Shown piece by piece: positions 36,399 through 45,579 of a DNA stretch of 64,000 bases. The notes under the pieces were generated by a model, which made no database searches, was not told the origin of the DNA, and was given only the letters and a program-made list of their open reading frames with translations. Positions within the stretch are counted from its first letter, which is position 1, and every line of letters begins with the position of its first letter. Both the position numbers and the translations under genes were made by a program. Source of the DNA: Dyadobacter bucti (GTDB taxonomy: Bacteria; Bacteroidota; Bacteroidia; Cytophagales; Spirosomataceae); contig NZ_SWFP01000007.1 in the NCBI RefSeq assembly GCF_005869225.1, forward strand, positions 310,001 to 374,000, in the 5' to 3' direction.

Positions 36399-37022
36399 AT
36401 GTTTTTGCATTATTCCCCTTTCTGGTTAAGAGTATTTTTCCCGGGCTTTATCTGGCGCGTCCCTACGCAGGAAAAGACAATTTACCTCACTTTTGACGAC
36501 GGTCCCATTCCGGAAATCACAGAATTTGTGCTGGAAACACTCGAACAGTATCACGCAAAGGCAACTTTTTTTTGTATAGGCGACAACGTCCGTAAGCATC
36601 CTTATGTTTTCAGCAAAGTCCTGGAAAGCGGTCACTCGGTCGGAAACCATACTTTTAACCACATGAATGGCTGGAAAACTGACAATGATGTGTATCTGGA
36701 AAACATTAAAAAGTGTGATGAACAATTGAAAATTCCAACAAACCTATTCCGGCCGCCATATGGAAGAATCAAAAATAGCCAATCCAGATTTGTCCTGAAA
36801 GAAAGAAAAATCATCATGTGGGACGTACTAAGCGGTGATTTTTCTGCCAGTTTAACACCCGAAACCTGTCTGCGAAAAACCATCAGGCATGCTCGCGAAG
36901 GCTCCATCATCTTGTTCCATGACAGTATCAAATCATCGAAGAATATGCAATATGCCCTTCCCAGGTTTCTCGACAGTATGGCAGAAAAAGGATATGGTTT
37001 TGAAGCATTGCCCATGATTTGA
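36399..37022 (+). CDS. Polysaccharide deacetylase family protein (NodB-like)
   Basis: A 207-residue carbohydrate esterase 4 protein, removing N-acetyl groups from peptidoglycan, chitin-like or other polysaccharides. The NodB motifs are visible: TFDDGP (about residue 31, with catalytic Asp), the metal-binding H-x3-H in GNHTFNHM (about 82), RPPYGR (about 118), WDVLSGDF and a final ILFHD. There is no obvious cleavable signal; the N-terminus is aromatic and hydrophobic (FWLRVFFPGFIW), perhaps an anchor. It precedes a glycosyltransferase in the same direction. Confidence 0.9.
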   Translation: MFLHYSPFWLRVFFPGFIWRVPTQEKTIYLTFDDGPIPEITEFVLETLEQYHAKATFFCIGDNVRKHPYVFSKVLESGHSVGNHTFNHMNGWKTDNDVYLENIKKCDEQLKIPTNLFRPPYGRIKNSQSRFVLKERKIIMWDVLSGDFSASLTPETCLRKTIRHAREGSIILFHDSIKSSKNMQYALPRFLDSMAEKGYGFEALPMI

Positions 37023-37067
37023 CGGGATAAAATGAACAAAATACCTAAATAAATTTTTTAAGCATAA

Positions 37068-38069
37068 ATGATTCAGACATACCATCCCATTCAGATCAGC
37101 GTGCTGGTAGCGGCACGTAATGAGGAAAAAAATATCGAAAGGTGTCTGCAATCGCTTCAAGCATTGGATTTCCCAAAAGAAAGTCTTGAAATTATTATTG
37201 GCGACGACGATTCTAATGACCGGACTGCTGACATTGCAGCTAGCTATATTCAGGACAAACCTCAGTTTAAATACATCAAAATCACCCGGCAAATTTCCGG
37301 TTTGAAAGGAAAAGCAAATGTGCTGGCGCAGCTTTCGCACGAAGCAAAAGGCAGATATTTATTTTACTGCGATGCTGACATTGCCGTTCAACCGACCTGG
37401 GCCTCCGAAATGTCCGCTCACTTTCGCCCCGGTACCGGTGTTGTTGTAGGCGTGACCAGAATGAAACATACGCATTTACTTGCCGATTTGTTATCTATGG
37501 AATGGCTGTTCGCACTAGGAGTGATGCGGTTTTTCTCGCTCGTTAAAATTCCGATCACAGGGATGGGAAATAACATGGCCGTGACGCGGGAGGCTTATTT
37601 TAAAATCGGCGGGTACGAAAAGATTGGTTTTTCCATCGTTGAGGATTATGCACTTTTTATGGCGATCATCGGTGGCGGATATGGTTTTAAGATGGCTTAC
37701 AAACCTGAAATTATCAGCATTTCTGAACCTATGAACACTTTTTCAGAGTTATTGGGACAGCGAAAAAGGTGGATGCACGGTGTTATGGAATCATTCTGGG
37801 TGACACGGTTGAGCTTGTTTGTCTCCTCACTGATCGTGCCGATCTTGTTAATCCTATCGATCTTTTATCCGATTAACCTCATAGCCGGCATTACCCAATA
37901 TTATTTGCTGATCACCGGAATAGCTTTGTTATCCATGACAATTCTCAAGCAATATGATCTCTGGAAGGCGGCCCTGCTTTTCTGGTTTTATATGGTCAGC
38001 ATTGGGCTTATTATGCTCGTTAACTACTATTTACCTAGTAAAACAATTTGGAAAGGGAGGGAGTATTGA
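37068..38069 (+). CDS. Glycosyltransferase family 2, membrane-associated
   Basis: A 333-residue GT2 enzyme. The GT-A domain begins QISVLVAARNEEKNIERCL, with DDDSNDRT (about residue 47), the metal-binding FYCDADIA (about 105) and an acceptor-site EDYALFMAI. The QRKRW motif at about residue 228 is of the processive-type QxxRW. Three to four hydrophobic helices close the protein (about 248-320). It is adjacent to a polysaccharide deacetylase, so the two may build and modify one surface glycan; this is inference. Confidence 0.9.
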   Translation: MIQTYHPIQISVLVAARNEEKNIERCLQSLQALDFPKESLEIIIGDDDSNDRTADIAASYIQDKPQFKYIKITRQISGLKGKANVLAQLSHEAKGRYLFYCDADIAVQPTWASEMSAHFRPGTGVVVGVTRMKHTHLLADLLSMEWLFALGVMRFFSLVKIPITGMGNNMAVTREAYFKIGGYEKIGFSIVEDYALFMAIIGGGYGFKMAYKPEIISISEPMNTFSELLGQRKRWMHGVMESFWVTRLSLFVSSLIVPILLILSIFYPINLIAGITQYYLLITGIALLSMTILKQYDLWKAALLFWFYMVSIGLIMLVNYYLPSKTIWKGREY

Positions 38070-38190
38070 GGGCTATCGGCCGTCGGCTTTCGGCAGCTCA
38101 GCCTGCTGTTTTGAAGTATACAGAAATTTCATTTTAATTTTAAAAACAACTAAAACTGGCCGACGGCCGAAAGCTGAAGGCCGATAGCCC
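38070..38190. repeat. GC-rich inverted repeat filling the gap before tatD
   Basis: The 123-base gap is framed by two inverted arms. The left (about 38070-38094) reads GGGCTATCGGCC then CGGCTTTCGGC; the right (about 38166-38190) is its complement with three mismatches out of about 25. The centre is A/T-rich. The arms begin one base after the glycosyltransferase stop and end two bases before the TatD start. This fits a MITE-like or REP-pair insertion. Confidence 0.65.
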
Positions 38191-38192
38191 AA

Positions 38193-38951
38193 ATGATCGA
38201 AACCCACGCGCATATATATAGTGACGATTACGCCGACGACCGCACAGCAATGCTGGACCGCGCCTGGAATGCCGGAATTGAACAGATCTGGATGCCCAAT
38301 TGCGACCATGCTACCATAGAAGGCATGATGCAGCTCGCTGAAGAATATCCCGGAAAATGCCTTCCGATGATCGGTCTCCACCCCACTTACGTAAAAGAGG
38401 GTTTTGAAAAAGAACTTCAGATCATGGAAGAATGGCTGGACAAACGTCAGTTCATTGCCATCGGCGAGATCGGAATGGATCTTTTTTGGGACAAAACTTA
38501 CCGCAGTCAGCAGGAAGAAGCATTTCTTTATCAATGCAAGCTCGCCAGAAAGCACAACCTCTGGATCGATATACACAGTAGAAATGCTTTTTGGGAAACA
38601 GTATCACTGATCGAAACCTTCGCTGACCCCGATTTGAAAGGAATTTTCCACTGCTTCACAGGTAATTTGGAAGAAGCCAAAAAAGCCATAGAACTGGGTT
38701 TTAAGCTGGGTATCGGTGGCGTGGCTACGTTTAAAAACGGCGGCTTGGACAAGGTTTTGCCATTTATCGACCTGGAACATATCGTTCTGGAAACAGATAG
38801 TCCTTACCTCGCCCCTACCCCTCACCGCGGAAAAAGAAATGAAGTGGCTTTTATAGAACTGGTCGCCCAGCGTGTTGCGGATCTGAAAGAAATGTCGAAA
38901 GAGGAAGTGATCAGGGCCACGACACATACGGCAAAAAATATGCTTAATTAA
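38193..38951 (+). CDS. tatD: TatD family hydrolase
   Basis: A 252-residue metal-dependent TatD nuclease/hydrolase with an amidohydrolase-type barrel. Metal ligands are visible as ETHAHIYSD at the N-terminus, GEIGMDLFWD (about residue 91), DIHSRNA (about 127), HCFTGN (about 150) and ETDSPYLAP near residue 200. The family degrades DNA during repair or cell death. It is followed 28 bases later by asparaginase. Confidence 0.92.
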   Translation: MIETHAHIYSDDYADDRTAMLDRAWNAGIEQIWMPNCDHATIEGMMQLAEEYPGKCLPMIGLHPTYVKEGFEKELQIMEEWLDKRQFIAIGEIGMDLFWDKTYRSQQEEAFLYQCKLARKHNLWIDIHSRNAFWETVSLIETFADPDLKGIFHCFTGNLEEAKKAIELGFKLGIGGVATFKNGGLDKVLPFIDLEHIVLETDSPYLAPTPHRGKRNEVAFIELVAQRVADLKEMSKEEVIRATTHTAKNMLN

Positions 38952-38979
38952 AATAAGCCCACATCATTCAGATCAGAAC

Positions 38980-40053
38980 ATGCCTTACACCACGATCCAT
39001 ATCAATCCTATTTCACCCGAACCTACCAACGGTTCCGTATTGGTAATCTACACCGGCGGGACACTCGGAATGGTTTACGAAACGAAGGGCCGGCAGCTTG
39101 TCCCTTTCGATTTTCAGCAGATCATCGAAAAAGTACCGGAAATCGGGCGGCTGGACTTTGACATCACATTCCTTTCGCTTGAAAAGCCTATTGATTCTTC
39201 GAATGTCAATCCGGAGGTATGGATCGAGCTGGCAAAAATAATCCAGGCCCATTACGACCAGTTCGACAGTTTTGTGATCCTGCATGGAACCGATACCATG
39301 GCCTACACGGCGTCTGCATTGAGTTTTTTACTCGAAAACCTCAACAAGCCCGTCATTCTGACCGGGGCACAGCTTCCGATCGGGGTTGCACGCTCCGATG
39401 CACGGGAAAACGTAATGACCGCATTGGAACTCGCATCTGCAAAAAATGAAGAAGGCCACCCGATCATCACCGAGGTTTGTATTTATTTCAATTCATTCCT
39501 CCTGCGGGGCAACCGGGCGAAGAAAAAGGAAAGCTCCGACTTCAACGCATTCGATTCTGCTAATTATCCTCCCCTGGCCAACGCCGGCGTACGAATCGAA
39601 TACAACACCCCATTTATCAGAAATTACGATCCTTCCAGGCAATTAAGCATACAGGAACACCTGGACAACAATGTAGCCTTCCTGAAAATGTTTCCTGGCA
39701 TCAGTCCTCAGGTTGTACACTCCATTTTAAACATCAGCGGCTTGAAAGGCATTGTACTCCAAACATACGGAGCCGGCAATGCCACCACAGAACCCTGGTT
39801 TCTCGAAGCGATTCAAAAAGCTATTGAACGGAATGTCATTATTTTCAACGTATCTCAATGCGATGGCGGCAGAGTATCCCAGGGGCACTATGAAACCAGC
39901 AAATTTCTCGAAGAGGTAGGCGTAGTCAGCGGCTCCGACATCACAGCCGAGGCGGCCATTACCAAAATGATGTATGTTTTCGGCAAAGAACACGATCCGG
40001 AAAAATGGCGGGATATGCTTGCTAAGCCGCTTTGCGGGGAAATGAGTATCTAA
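38980..40053 (+). CDS. ansA: Type I L-asparaginase
   Basis: A 357-residue asparaginase hydrolysing asparagine to aspartate and ammonia. The first catalytic threonine is in VIYTGGTLGMVYE (about residue 27), the second in LHGTDTMAYTASALSF (about 106), followed by ILTGAQLPIG. No signal peptide, so cytoplasmic, as for type I enzymes. It is the last clearly chromosomal gene before the tRNA-Ser/integrase junction. Confidence 0.93.
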   Translation: MPYTTIHINPISPEPTNGSVLVIYTGGTLGMVYETKGRQLVPFDFQQIIEKVPEIGRLDFDITFLSLEKPIDSSNVNPEVWIELAKIIQAHYDQFDSFVILHGTDTMAYTASALSFLLENLNKPVILTGAQLPIGVARSDARENVMTALELASAKNEEGHPIITEVCIYFNSFLLRGNRAKKKESSDFNAFDSANYPPLANAGVRIEYNTPFIRNYDPSRQLSIQEHLDNNVAFLKMFPGISPQVVHSILNISGLKGIVLQTYGAGNATTEPWFLEAIQKAIERNVIIFNVSQCDGGRVSQGHYETSKFLEEVGVVSGSDITAEAAITKMMYVFGKEHDPEKWRDMLAKPLCGEMSI

Positions 40054-40084
40054 TATATTTTTTTCCACCAAAGGCACTTTTCGA

Positions 40085-40115
40085 TTTGTAGGTAAAGCAT
40101 TAAAAGTTATCTTTG
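40085..40115 (+). promoter_or_regulatory. Promoter of tRNA-Ser
   Basis: TTTG at 40085-40088, a 19-base spacer and TATCTTTG at 40108-40115, a perfect Bacteroidota promoter. The tRNA 5' end is 20 bases downstream. Confidence 0.8.
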
Positions 40116-40134
40116 CACCCTATTAACCACAAAT

Positions 40135-40221
40135 AGAGAGGTGTCCGAGTGGTTGAAGGAGCTACCCTGGAAAGGTAGTATGTGGGTAACTGCATCGAGA
40201 GTTCGAATCTCTTCCTCTCTG
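40135..40221 (+). tRNA. tRNA-Ser (GGA anticodon)
   Basis: An 87-base class II tRNA: acceptor AGAGAGG/CCTCTCT, anticodon arm CTACCCTGGAAAGGTAG with anticodon GGA, a long variable arm and T-arm GTTCGAATC. CCA is not encoded. An integrase gene follows about 250 bases downstream, so its 3' end is a plausible insertion site for the accessory region to the right. Confidence 0.95.
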
Positions 40222-40245
40222 CAAGTAGGAATAACAAAAAGCATC

Positions 40246-40280
40246 AAAAGCCTGTAAATCATACATTTACAGGCTTTTTT
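40246..40280 (+). terminator. Intrinsic terminator after tRNA-Ser
   Basis: A 14-base-pair stem (AAAAGCCTGTAAAT with ATTTACAGGCTTTT) around a five-base loop, running into six T residues. Confidence 0.85.
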
Positions 40281-40420
40281 GTTTTTCAGATTTAGTCAAA
40301 ATTTGCAAATATTCGCAATATCTAGGTGAGCATCGGGTGAGCAGTTCGAAACTATAAAAAAAGTGCTCACCTAAACTGGTCTAACAATCTGAATTACAAC
40401 CTGTTCATAAGATAAACATC

Positions 40421-40452
40421 TTGATTTTTTGGAGCCATCGGTAGTAATTTTG
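40421..40452 (+). promoter_or_regulatory. Probable integrase promoter
   Basis: TTG at 40421-40423, a 21-base spacer, and TAATTTTG at 40445-40452. The integrase ATG is 21 bases further. Confidence 0.5.
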
Positions 40453-40473
40453 TTTCACTAAAAATCGAATGTT

Positions 40474-41694
40474 ATGTTATCAAGAAATCTGACTATGTTC
40501 TTTTATTTAAAAAAACGTAGCAACTACAAAACCGGTAGACTGCCAATTTACATCCGCATTACCGTAGAAGGAGAGCGAATGGAAATATCGACCAAGAGGG
40601 AGTGTGAACCAGAAAAGTGGAATTCTCAAACTGGGCGGAAAAACGGGATAAAGGATGATACGCGCACATTGAATGCCTACCTGGATGCTCTTCAATTTAA
40701 AATTCATGAAATCCAAAGGCAAATTGTTGAATCAAATTTGGCTCTAACTGCAGAGTTAGTCAGAAACAGGATAAATGGAGTAGCAGACAAGTCAAAGGGG
40801 ATTTTGGAAGTTTTTCACGAACACAACAAAAAATTAGAACAACTTGTAGGAAGCGACTATGCGCTCGGTACGTTAACGCGATACAAGACCACTTACGACC
40901 ATACAAAGACATTCATACTCTGGAAATACAAAACGTCTGATATCGACATACTAAAACTAGACTACGACTTCATCTCAAGTTTTGAGTTCTGGATGAAAAC
41001 TGTTCGGAAGATTGGTCATAATACCACAATGAAATATCTCACGAACCTAAAAAAAATCGTTTTTATCTGCATCAAAAATGGGTGGCTTGTAAAAGATCCT
41101 TTCATAGCTTTCAAAATGACTATTAAAGAAGTTGATAGAGACGCTTTGACTTCAATAGAAATTCAAAATATTTCCAACAAAGACTTTGAGAACGAGAGAA
41201 TAGACCAGGTTCGAGATATATTTTTATTTTGCTGCTATACCGGGTTGGCATACGCGGATGTCTTCAAACTCAAAAGGTCGGAGATCATTGATGGAATGGA
41301 CGGAGAAAAATGGCTATCGATTAAAAGGCAAAAAACAGATACGCCTTCAAGGATTCCTATTTTACCGATGGCAATGTCGGTGCTTGATAAGTATCAGCAA
41401 CATCCACAGTGTATCACCAAAGATAAGTTGCTTCCGGTACTCTCAAATCAGAAAATGAATTCTTATTTAAAGGAGATTGGTGATGTTTGTGGGGTCAAGA
41501 AGCCCATTACTTTTCACATAGCTAGGCACACTTTCGCAACCACTATCACCCTTACCAACGGCGTGCCGCTTGAAAGTGTATCTAAGATGCTCGGGCATCG
41601 CAATATCAAAACGACTCAGCAGTATGCGAAGATCGTTGATAAGAAGATTAGTGATGACATGAGGAACTTGAGGGCAGTTCTTGAACAAAAATAG
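40474..41694 (+). CDS. Tyrosine recombinase/integrase of the Bacteroidota type
   Basis: A 406-residue phage-type integrase. Domains: N-terminal arm-binding (about 1-95, with MEISTKRECEPEKWN), SAM-like core-binding (about 105-205), catalytic (about 215-400). Catalytic residues visible are HIARHTFAT (H-x-x-R), LGHRNIKTTQQYAKI with the GH and the nucleophilic Tyr. The first catalytic arginine position (TGLR in most) reads YTGLAYADV, so it is replaced by alanine; loss of this Arg is known for CTnDOT-type IntDOT. Its position after tRNA-Ser (GGA) marks the left border of a probable integrated island. A possible upstream ATG choice does not alter this. Confidence 0.92.
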   Translation: MLSRNLTMFFYLKKRSNYKTGRLPIYIRITVEGERMEISTKRECEPEKWNSQTGRKNGIKDDTRTLNAYLDALQFKIHEIQRQIVESNLALTAELVRNRINGVADKSKGILEVFHEHNKKLEQLVGSDYALGTLTRYKTTYDHTKTFILWKYKTSDIDILKLDYDFISSFEFWMKTVRKIGHNTTMKYLTNLKKIVFICIKNGWLVKDPFIAFKMTIKEVDRDALTSIEIQNISNKDFENERIDQVRDIFLFCCYTGLAYADVFKLKRSEIIDGMDGEKWLSIKRQKTDTPSRIPILPMAMSVLDKYQQHPQCITKDKLLPVLSNQKMNSYLKEIGDVCGVKKPITFHIARHTFATTITLTNGVPLESVSKMLGHRNIKTTQQYAKIVDKKISDDMRNLRAVLEQK

Positions 41695-41781
41695 AATGTA
41701 CAGAGATTTAGCGCTACCGGAATTTAGACCCAACTCACACTCATTCGGTAGCGCTTACATCTTAAAATCTCGGTCAGATGG

Positions 41782-41966
41782 TACGTTTTAACGTGTACCT
41801 ATGAAGAATACTGTAATTTGTTTTGATGTACCACTACTCTGTAATTTGATGTTGCAGAATAGTGGCGATTTTTTCAACTGGAGACACGGAATGCTACAAG
41901 TCTAAGAGTACGAAAAAACCACCGAATAAATTAGCTAAAATTTCACATAGATATTTTCTATATGTG
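41782..41966 (+). repeat. Left copy of a diverged direct repeat bracketing the sulfur/DUF305 segment
   Basis: Contains three landmarks found in the same order and direction at 51492-51636: TACGTTTTAACGTGTAC (41782-41798, 16 of 17 matching), ACCACCGAATAAATTAG (41918-41934, 15 of 17), and a small palindrome CACATAGATAT to TATATGTG (41944-41966). Spacing between landmarks differs, so this is a diverged rather than recent duplication. Confidence 0.5.
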
Positions 41967-42024
41967 AACGTCCAACAAAAAAGCCTGCACTTATGGAACA
42001 GGCTCGTGTAGTAAGTATAGAAAA

Positions 42025-42390
42025 ACAAATCCGACTCAGTGTTTCAGCTGAAATCCCCGGGTAGGAAGGAATCAGGCTTGGGGGAAAGCGCCTAATAAAT
42101 TCAGAATATGTTTTTGCAATCTGTTCGTATCGTTCGTCTGCACCAAGGCTGGTGGATGATTGGATTCGCTTCTGGGTGGCTATGGTTCCTGTACGGTCAA
42201 TTTATCTGAACATCAGATCTACGGCAGGGACGGTTTTGATAATCCTGCATACTCCCATGCGTAATGCGCAGCACATCTGGATCTTCCGTCATTTCCAATA
42301 TAGTAATCAGCCTGAATTCTGCCGCTTTTAGCTTCCAATGTGCCGGTTTTAACAAAAGCCGCTGCAGGAAATAAATCTCATCCTCCTAGT
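42025..42390 (-). pseudogene. Degraded Crp/Fnr family regulator
   Basis: No intact frame, but on the minus strand translation gives two recognisable Crp/Fnr pieces in order. The first (about 42340-42240) reads ITILEMTEDPDVLRITHGSM, matching the end of a Bacteroidota cNMP-binding domain. The second, in another frame (about 42180-42030), reads ADERYEQIAKTYSEFIRRF, then SLIPSYPGISAETLSRI, the C-terminal helix-turn-helix of these regulators. A stop separates them and the N-terminal third is unrecognisable. The fragment thus fills most of the 718-base gap between the integrase and the DUF305 gene. Confidence 0.6.
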
Positions 42391-42412
42391 TTTACTATTA
42401 AATCTGAAAGAC

Positions 42413-43042
42413 ATGAAAAATAAAATATTTAATACGTTCAAAATAATGCTGGTATTAGCGTTGCTTACAGCCATCAGGCCCGTTAAAGCGCAATCTATGC
42501 AGATGCATCATCAGCATTCGTCGGCAGGTAAAAACATGCTCCTTACCCTGATGGATTCCATGATGGTACAAATGAGTAAACTGCCAAAAGCCACTTCACC
42601 GGAATCTGATTTTATACAGCAGATGATACCGCATCATGAAGGTGCCGTAGCCATGGCAAAGTATGAAATTCAGCATGGCAAAGATTTTAACATGATACAG
42701 CTCGCCAGAAGTATTCTGACTGAGCAAACCAGTGAGATCCAGCAGATGAACCTGTGGTTAAAGCAAATTTCTGCAACGGACAAAGAAATGCCCTCCGGTT
42801 ACCAGCAGTCTATGAACCAATCGATGCAGACCATGATGAACACCATGCCTTCAAATGAGCAGCTGACAGATATTGATCATGCTTTTGCAGCTGTGATGGT
42901 CCCGCATCACCAGGCCGCTGTTGATATGGCCAAAATCATATTAAAATATTCCGGTGATCAGCTGATTACCGGTTTTGCCAAACAACTTATTTCCTTACAG
43001 CAGGTTGAAATTGAACAAATGTCCTTATTCTTAAATAAATGA
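42413..43042 (+). CDS. DUF305 domain protein, exported
   Basis: A 209-residue exported protein. A signal peptide ends near residue 26 (VKAQ). Two DUF305 halves follow, each with a His-rich, Met-rich helix pair: IQQMIPHHEGAVAMAKYEI (about 83-101) and VMVPHHQAAVDMAKIIL (about 161-177). The family has a ferritin-like four-helix form, often found in metal-stress neighbourhoods, with function unproven. The stop overlaps the start of the next gene (ATGA), so it is co-translated with the YncE-like protein. Confidence 0.9.
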   Translation: MKNKIFNTFKIMLVLALLTAIRPVKAQSMQMHHQHSSAGKNMLLTLMDSMMVQMSKLPKATSPESDFIQQMIPHHEGAVAMAKYEIQHGKDFNMIQLARSILTEQTSEIQQMNLWLKQISATDKEMPSGYQQSMNQSMQTMMNTMPSNEQLTDIDHAFAAVMVPHHQAAVDMAKIILKYSGDQLITGFAKQLISLQQVEIEQMSLFLNK

Positions 43043-44442
43043 AAATGAAAACAATAGCGCTTGCAGTCATATTAAATCTTGTTGGTTTAATTACCGCTGC
43101 CCAAAGTCCGTATGCTCATGACCGTGTTTATACAGGTAACCAGGTTTCCAATACCGTTTCTGTTGTAGACCCATCAACGAATAAGTTATTGGGAGAAATT
43201 AAACTGGGTAAACCCTACCCTAACGTATTGAGTCCCTTATACAAAGGCCAGGCGCTGGTGCATGGCCTTCGATACTCACAGGAGAAAAAAATACTGGCTG
43301 TGGTGTCCATCGGCTCCAATGCTGTTACCCTGATCTCTACGGAAACAAACCAGATATTGAAGACCATTTATGTTGGCCGTTCCCCGCACGAGCCGACGTT
43401 TACGCCCGATAGTAAACAAATATGGGTGTCTGTGAGAGGAGAAGCATACATCAGTGTCATTGATGTTGAAAAAATGGCAGAGATCAGGCGCGTACCCGTT
43501 GCAGACGGACCGGGCATGGTATCCTTTACACCGGATGGCAAACTGGCCTATATATGTTCCAGCTTTACGCCGGAGGTAGATATTGTGGATGCAGCAACTT
43601 ATACAATTGTAAAAAAGATTCCGGTTACCAGCCCCTTTTCACCCAATATATTTACCAGTCCCAAAGGTGAATGGATAGCCATGACGCACAAGGATACTGG
43701 GAAAGTTACCATTATCAATACCGCTTCTCAGTCTGTTGCCAAAGTGATTACGACCGGCGCGATAACCAATCATGTTTCTTTCAGTTATGTGAAAAATAAA
43801 CTGATGATGCTCGTTACAGTTGGCGGTGAAAACAAACTGCGGGTATTTGATGCAGCTCAGGATTTTAAACAAACCGATACGGTTAATATCGGAGCTTTGC
43901 CTCATGGCCTGTGGCCTTCGACGGATGGAAAATTACTGTATGTAGGCCTGGAATTCGCTGACCAGGTGCAGGCTGTTGACCTGCAAACAATGAAAATAAT
44001 CAGCACGATCCAGATTGGACAAAGTCCGCAGGCACTGGTTTATGCTGAAAATGCGGTAACTAATATCAACGCTAAATCCGGTCTTTCTGCCCTGAATGAT
44101 ACGGCTTCCACACAGGTAATTGCATTAAATGCAGTTAACACAAATCAAAAATCACATGGCAGAATTGCTGTGCGAAGCATTGGCCTGGCTGATCTGGTGG
44201 AGCAGATTTTCACTTCATTACAACCGAACACCTCTTATACCCTGGCTTTATCAAGGTCAGATAAAGCGCCGTTTTCTTCTGATTATCAGATCAATACTTT
44301 TGATACCGATGCGAATGGCAAATACATGGGTCAGTCTACCGGGCTGGTTAAAACGATTAACAGTGTTGATAGTCAGTCTTTCCGTCATGTGATTTTAACC
44401 GACACTAAAACCGGGAATGTTGTATTATCAGATCAACTTTAA
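43039..44442 (+). CDS. YncE-like beta-propeller protein, exported
   Basis: A 467-residue protein with a signal peptide (to about residue 20) and a seven-bladed propeller over about 28-340, built of repeats such as YTGNQVSNTVSVVDPSTNKLLGEIKLG (residues 32 onward) and YVGLEFADQVQAVD. This resembles YncE/NHL or surface-layer propellers that bind partners or metals. The last 120 residues form a separate beta-rich domain (SLQPNTSYTLALS) seen in some Bacteroidota copies. It overlaps the DUF305 gene by four bases. No substrate is evident. Confidence 0.82.
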   Translation: MKMKTIALAVILNLVGLITAAQSPYAHDRVYTGNQVSNTVSVVDPSTNKLLGEIKLGKPYPNVLSPLYKGQALVHGLRYSQEKKILAVVSIGSNAVTLISTETNQILKTIYVGRSPHEPTFTPDSKQIWVSVRGEAYISVIDVEKMAEIRRVPVADGPGMVSFTPDGKLAYICSSFTPEVDIVDAATYTIVKKIPVTSPFSPNIFTSPKGEWIAMTHKDTGKVTIINTASQSVAKVITTGAITNHVSFSYVKNKLMMLVTVGGENKLRVFDAAQDFKQTDTVNIGALPHGLWPSTDGKLLYVGLEFADQVQAVDLQTMKIISTIQIGQSPQALVYAENAVTNINAKSGLSALNDTASTQVIALNAVNTNQKSHGRIAVRSIGLADLVEQIFTSLQPNTSYTLALSRSDKAPFSSDYQINTFDTDANGKYMGQSTGLVKTINSVDSQSFRHVILTDTKTGNVVLSDQL

Positions 44443-44493
44443 AAAGTAGATTTACAACAGACTGTTTGATAAGCCCTTATGATTTTTTAAGGT

Positions 44494-44501
44494 TATCTTT
44501 G
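44494..44501 (+). promoter_or_regulatory. -7 element before the LytS/LytR-like pair
   Basis: TATCTTTG, 19 bases before the ATG at 44521. The nearest TTTG is 25 bases upstream, longer than usual. Confidence 0.45.
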
Positions 44502-44520
44502 GCCGACTGTCAACTATTTT

Positions 44521-45579
44521 ATGATTACCAAAAACAATGTCCGGTTGAGTAACAGCACTGTGTTTCGTGTCTCTGCCAGAGTGATATGGTTCAGTGCTTT
44601 ATTTATGGGCGTTCTGGCGTCTATACCGAAAATACTTCAGCTGCATATTACGCTTATCGAACTGGCTGTGGATGCATCCGTTGCTTTTTTGTTTTCCCTT
44701 TTTGTATGGTATTTTAATATATACAGTCTGCCTAAATTTTCAAACCGACAATTTACCAGCCGGTTTTTCAATCTCAGACTGCTCTACAGTTTGCTTTTGG
44801 GCATTGGTTTAATGTTTCTGCTGGTCAGTGCCCATCAGCTATTGTTTCCGCATTATAAATTTGAGTCGATGATCATGATGTATGAGTTTCGCGGCATACT
44901 CATCAACCTGACCATTTATATGTTTTTATACCTGCTTTATCAAAGTTATCATACACAGCTGATCGGTATAGAACTGGAACGTGTAAAAGCAGACCATATC
45001 GGGGCACAATATGAATTACTGAAACAGCAGGTCAATCCACATTTTCTTTTTAACAGCCTGAATACATTGAAATCGATGATTGAGATTGGCGATGCGCATT
45101 CCGTGGAGTTTGTTCTTAAACTTTCTGATTTTTACCGTTTTACACTGAACAACAGACAACAGGATATTATTCCGCTGTCAGAAGAATTAAATATATTGCA
45201 GGCTTATATGTTTTTACTGGAAGCGAGGTTTGAAGAAGGCATCAACCTGAATATCAATATTGAGACATCCGCAGCTTTTACTTTCATTCCTCCTTTTACA
45301 TTGCAGTTACTGGTAGAAAACTGTGTAAAACACAACGTGATTTCTCTTGAACATCCTTTAAATATTAAATTGTACACCGCTGATGATACGCTGATTGTTG
45401 AAAATCAATTGCAGTTAAAGAAAAATCCGGAAGCATCAACAGGAATGGGACTGGAAAATATCAATCAGCGTTACCAGCATCTTACTCAGAAAGAAATCAG
45501 AATAGAACAGAATACAATTTCCTTTAAGGTTATTTTACCTCTTATTTATGAAAATCCTGTTGATCGAAGACGAGATTAA
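44521..45579 (+). CDS. Sensor histidine kinase, LytS-type (His_kinase family)
   Basis: A 352-residue membrane kinase. Four hydrophobic segments lie in the first 140 residues (about 20-37, 45-64, 80-102, 122-140), then a linker and the phospho-acceptor motif QQVNPHFLFNSLNTLKSMI (about 166-184). The ATPase part follows with LLVENCVKHNV and GMGLENINQRY. It overlaps the response regulator by 32 bases, so the two form a two-component pair. The signal is unknown; the nearest upstream genes are DUF305/YncE. Confidence 0.92.
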   Translation: MITKNNVRLSNSTVFRVSARVIWFSALFMGVLASIPKILQLHITLIELAVDASVAFLFSLFVWYFNIYSLPKFSNRQFTSRFFNLRLLYSLLLGIGLMFLLVSAHQLLFPHYKFESMIMMYEFRGILINLTIYMFLYLLYQSYHTQLIGIELERVKADHIGAQYELLKQQVNPHFLFNSLNTLKSMIEIGDAHSVEFVLKLSDFYRFTLNNRQQDIIPLSEELNILQAYMFLLEARFEEGINLNINIETSAAFTFIPPFTLQLLVENCVKHNVISLEHPLNIKLYTADDTLIVENQLQLKKNPEASTGMGLENINQRYQHLTQKEIRIEQNTISFKVILPLIYENPVDRRRD

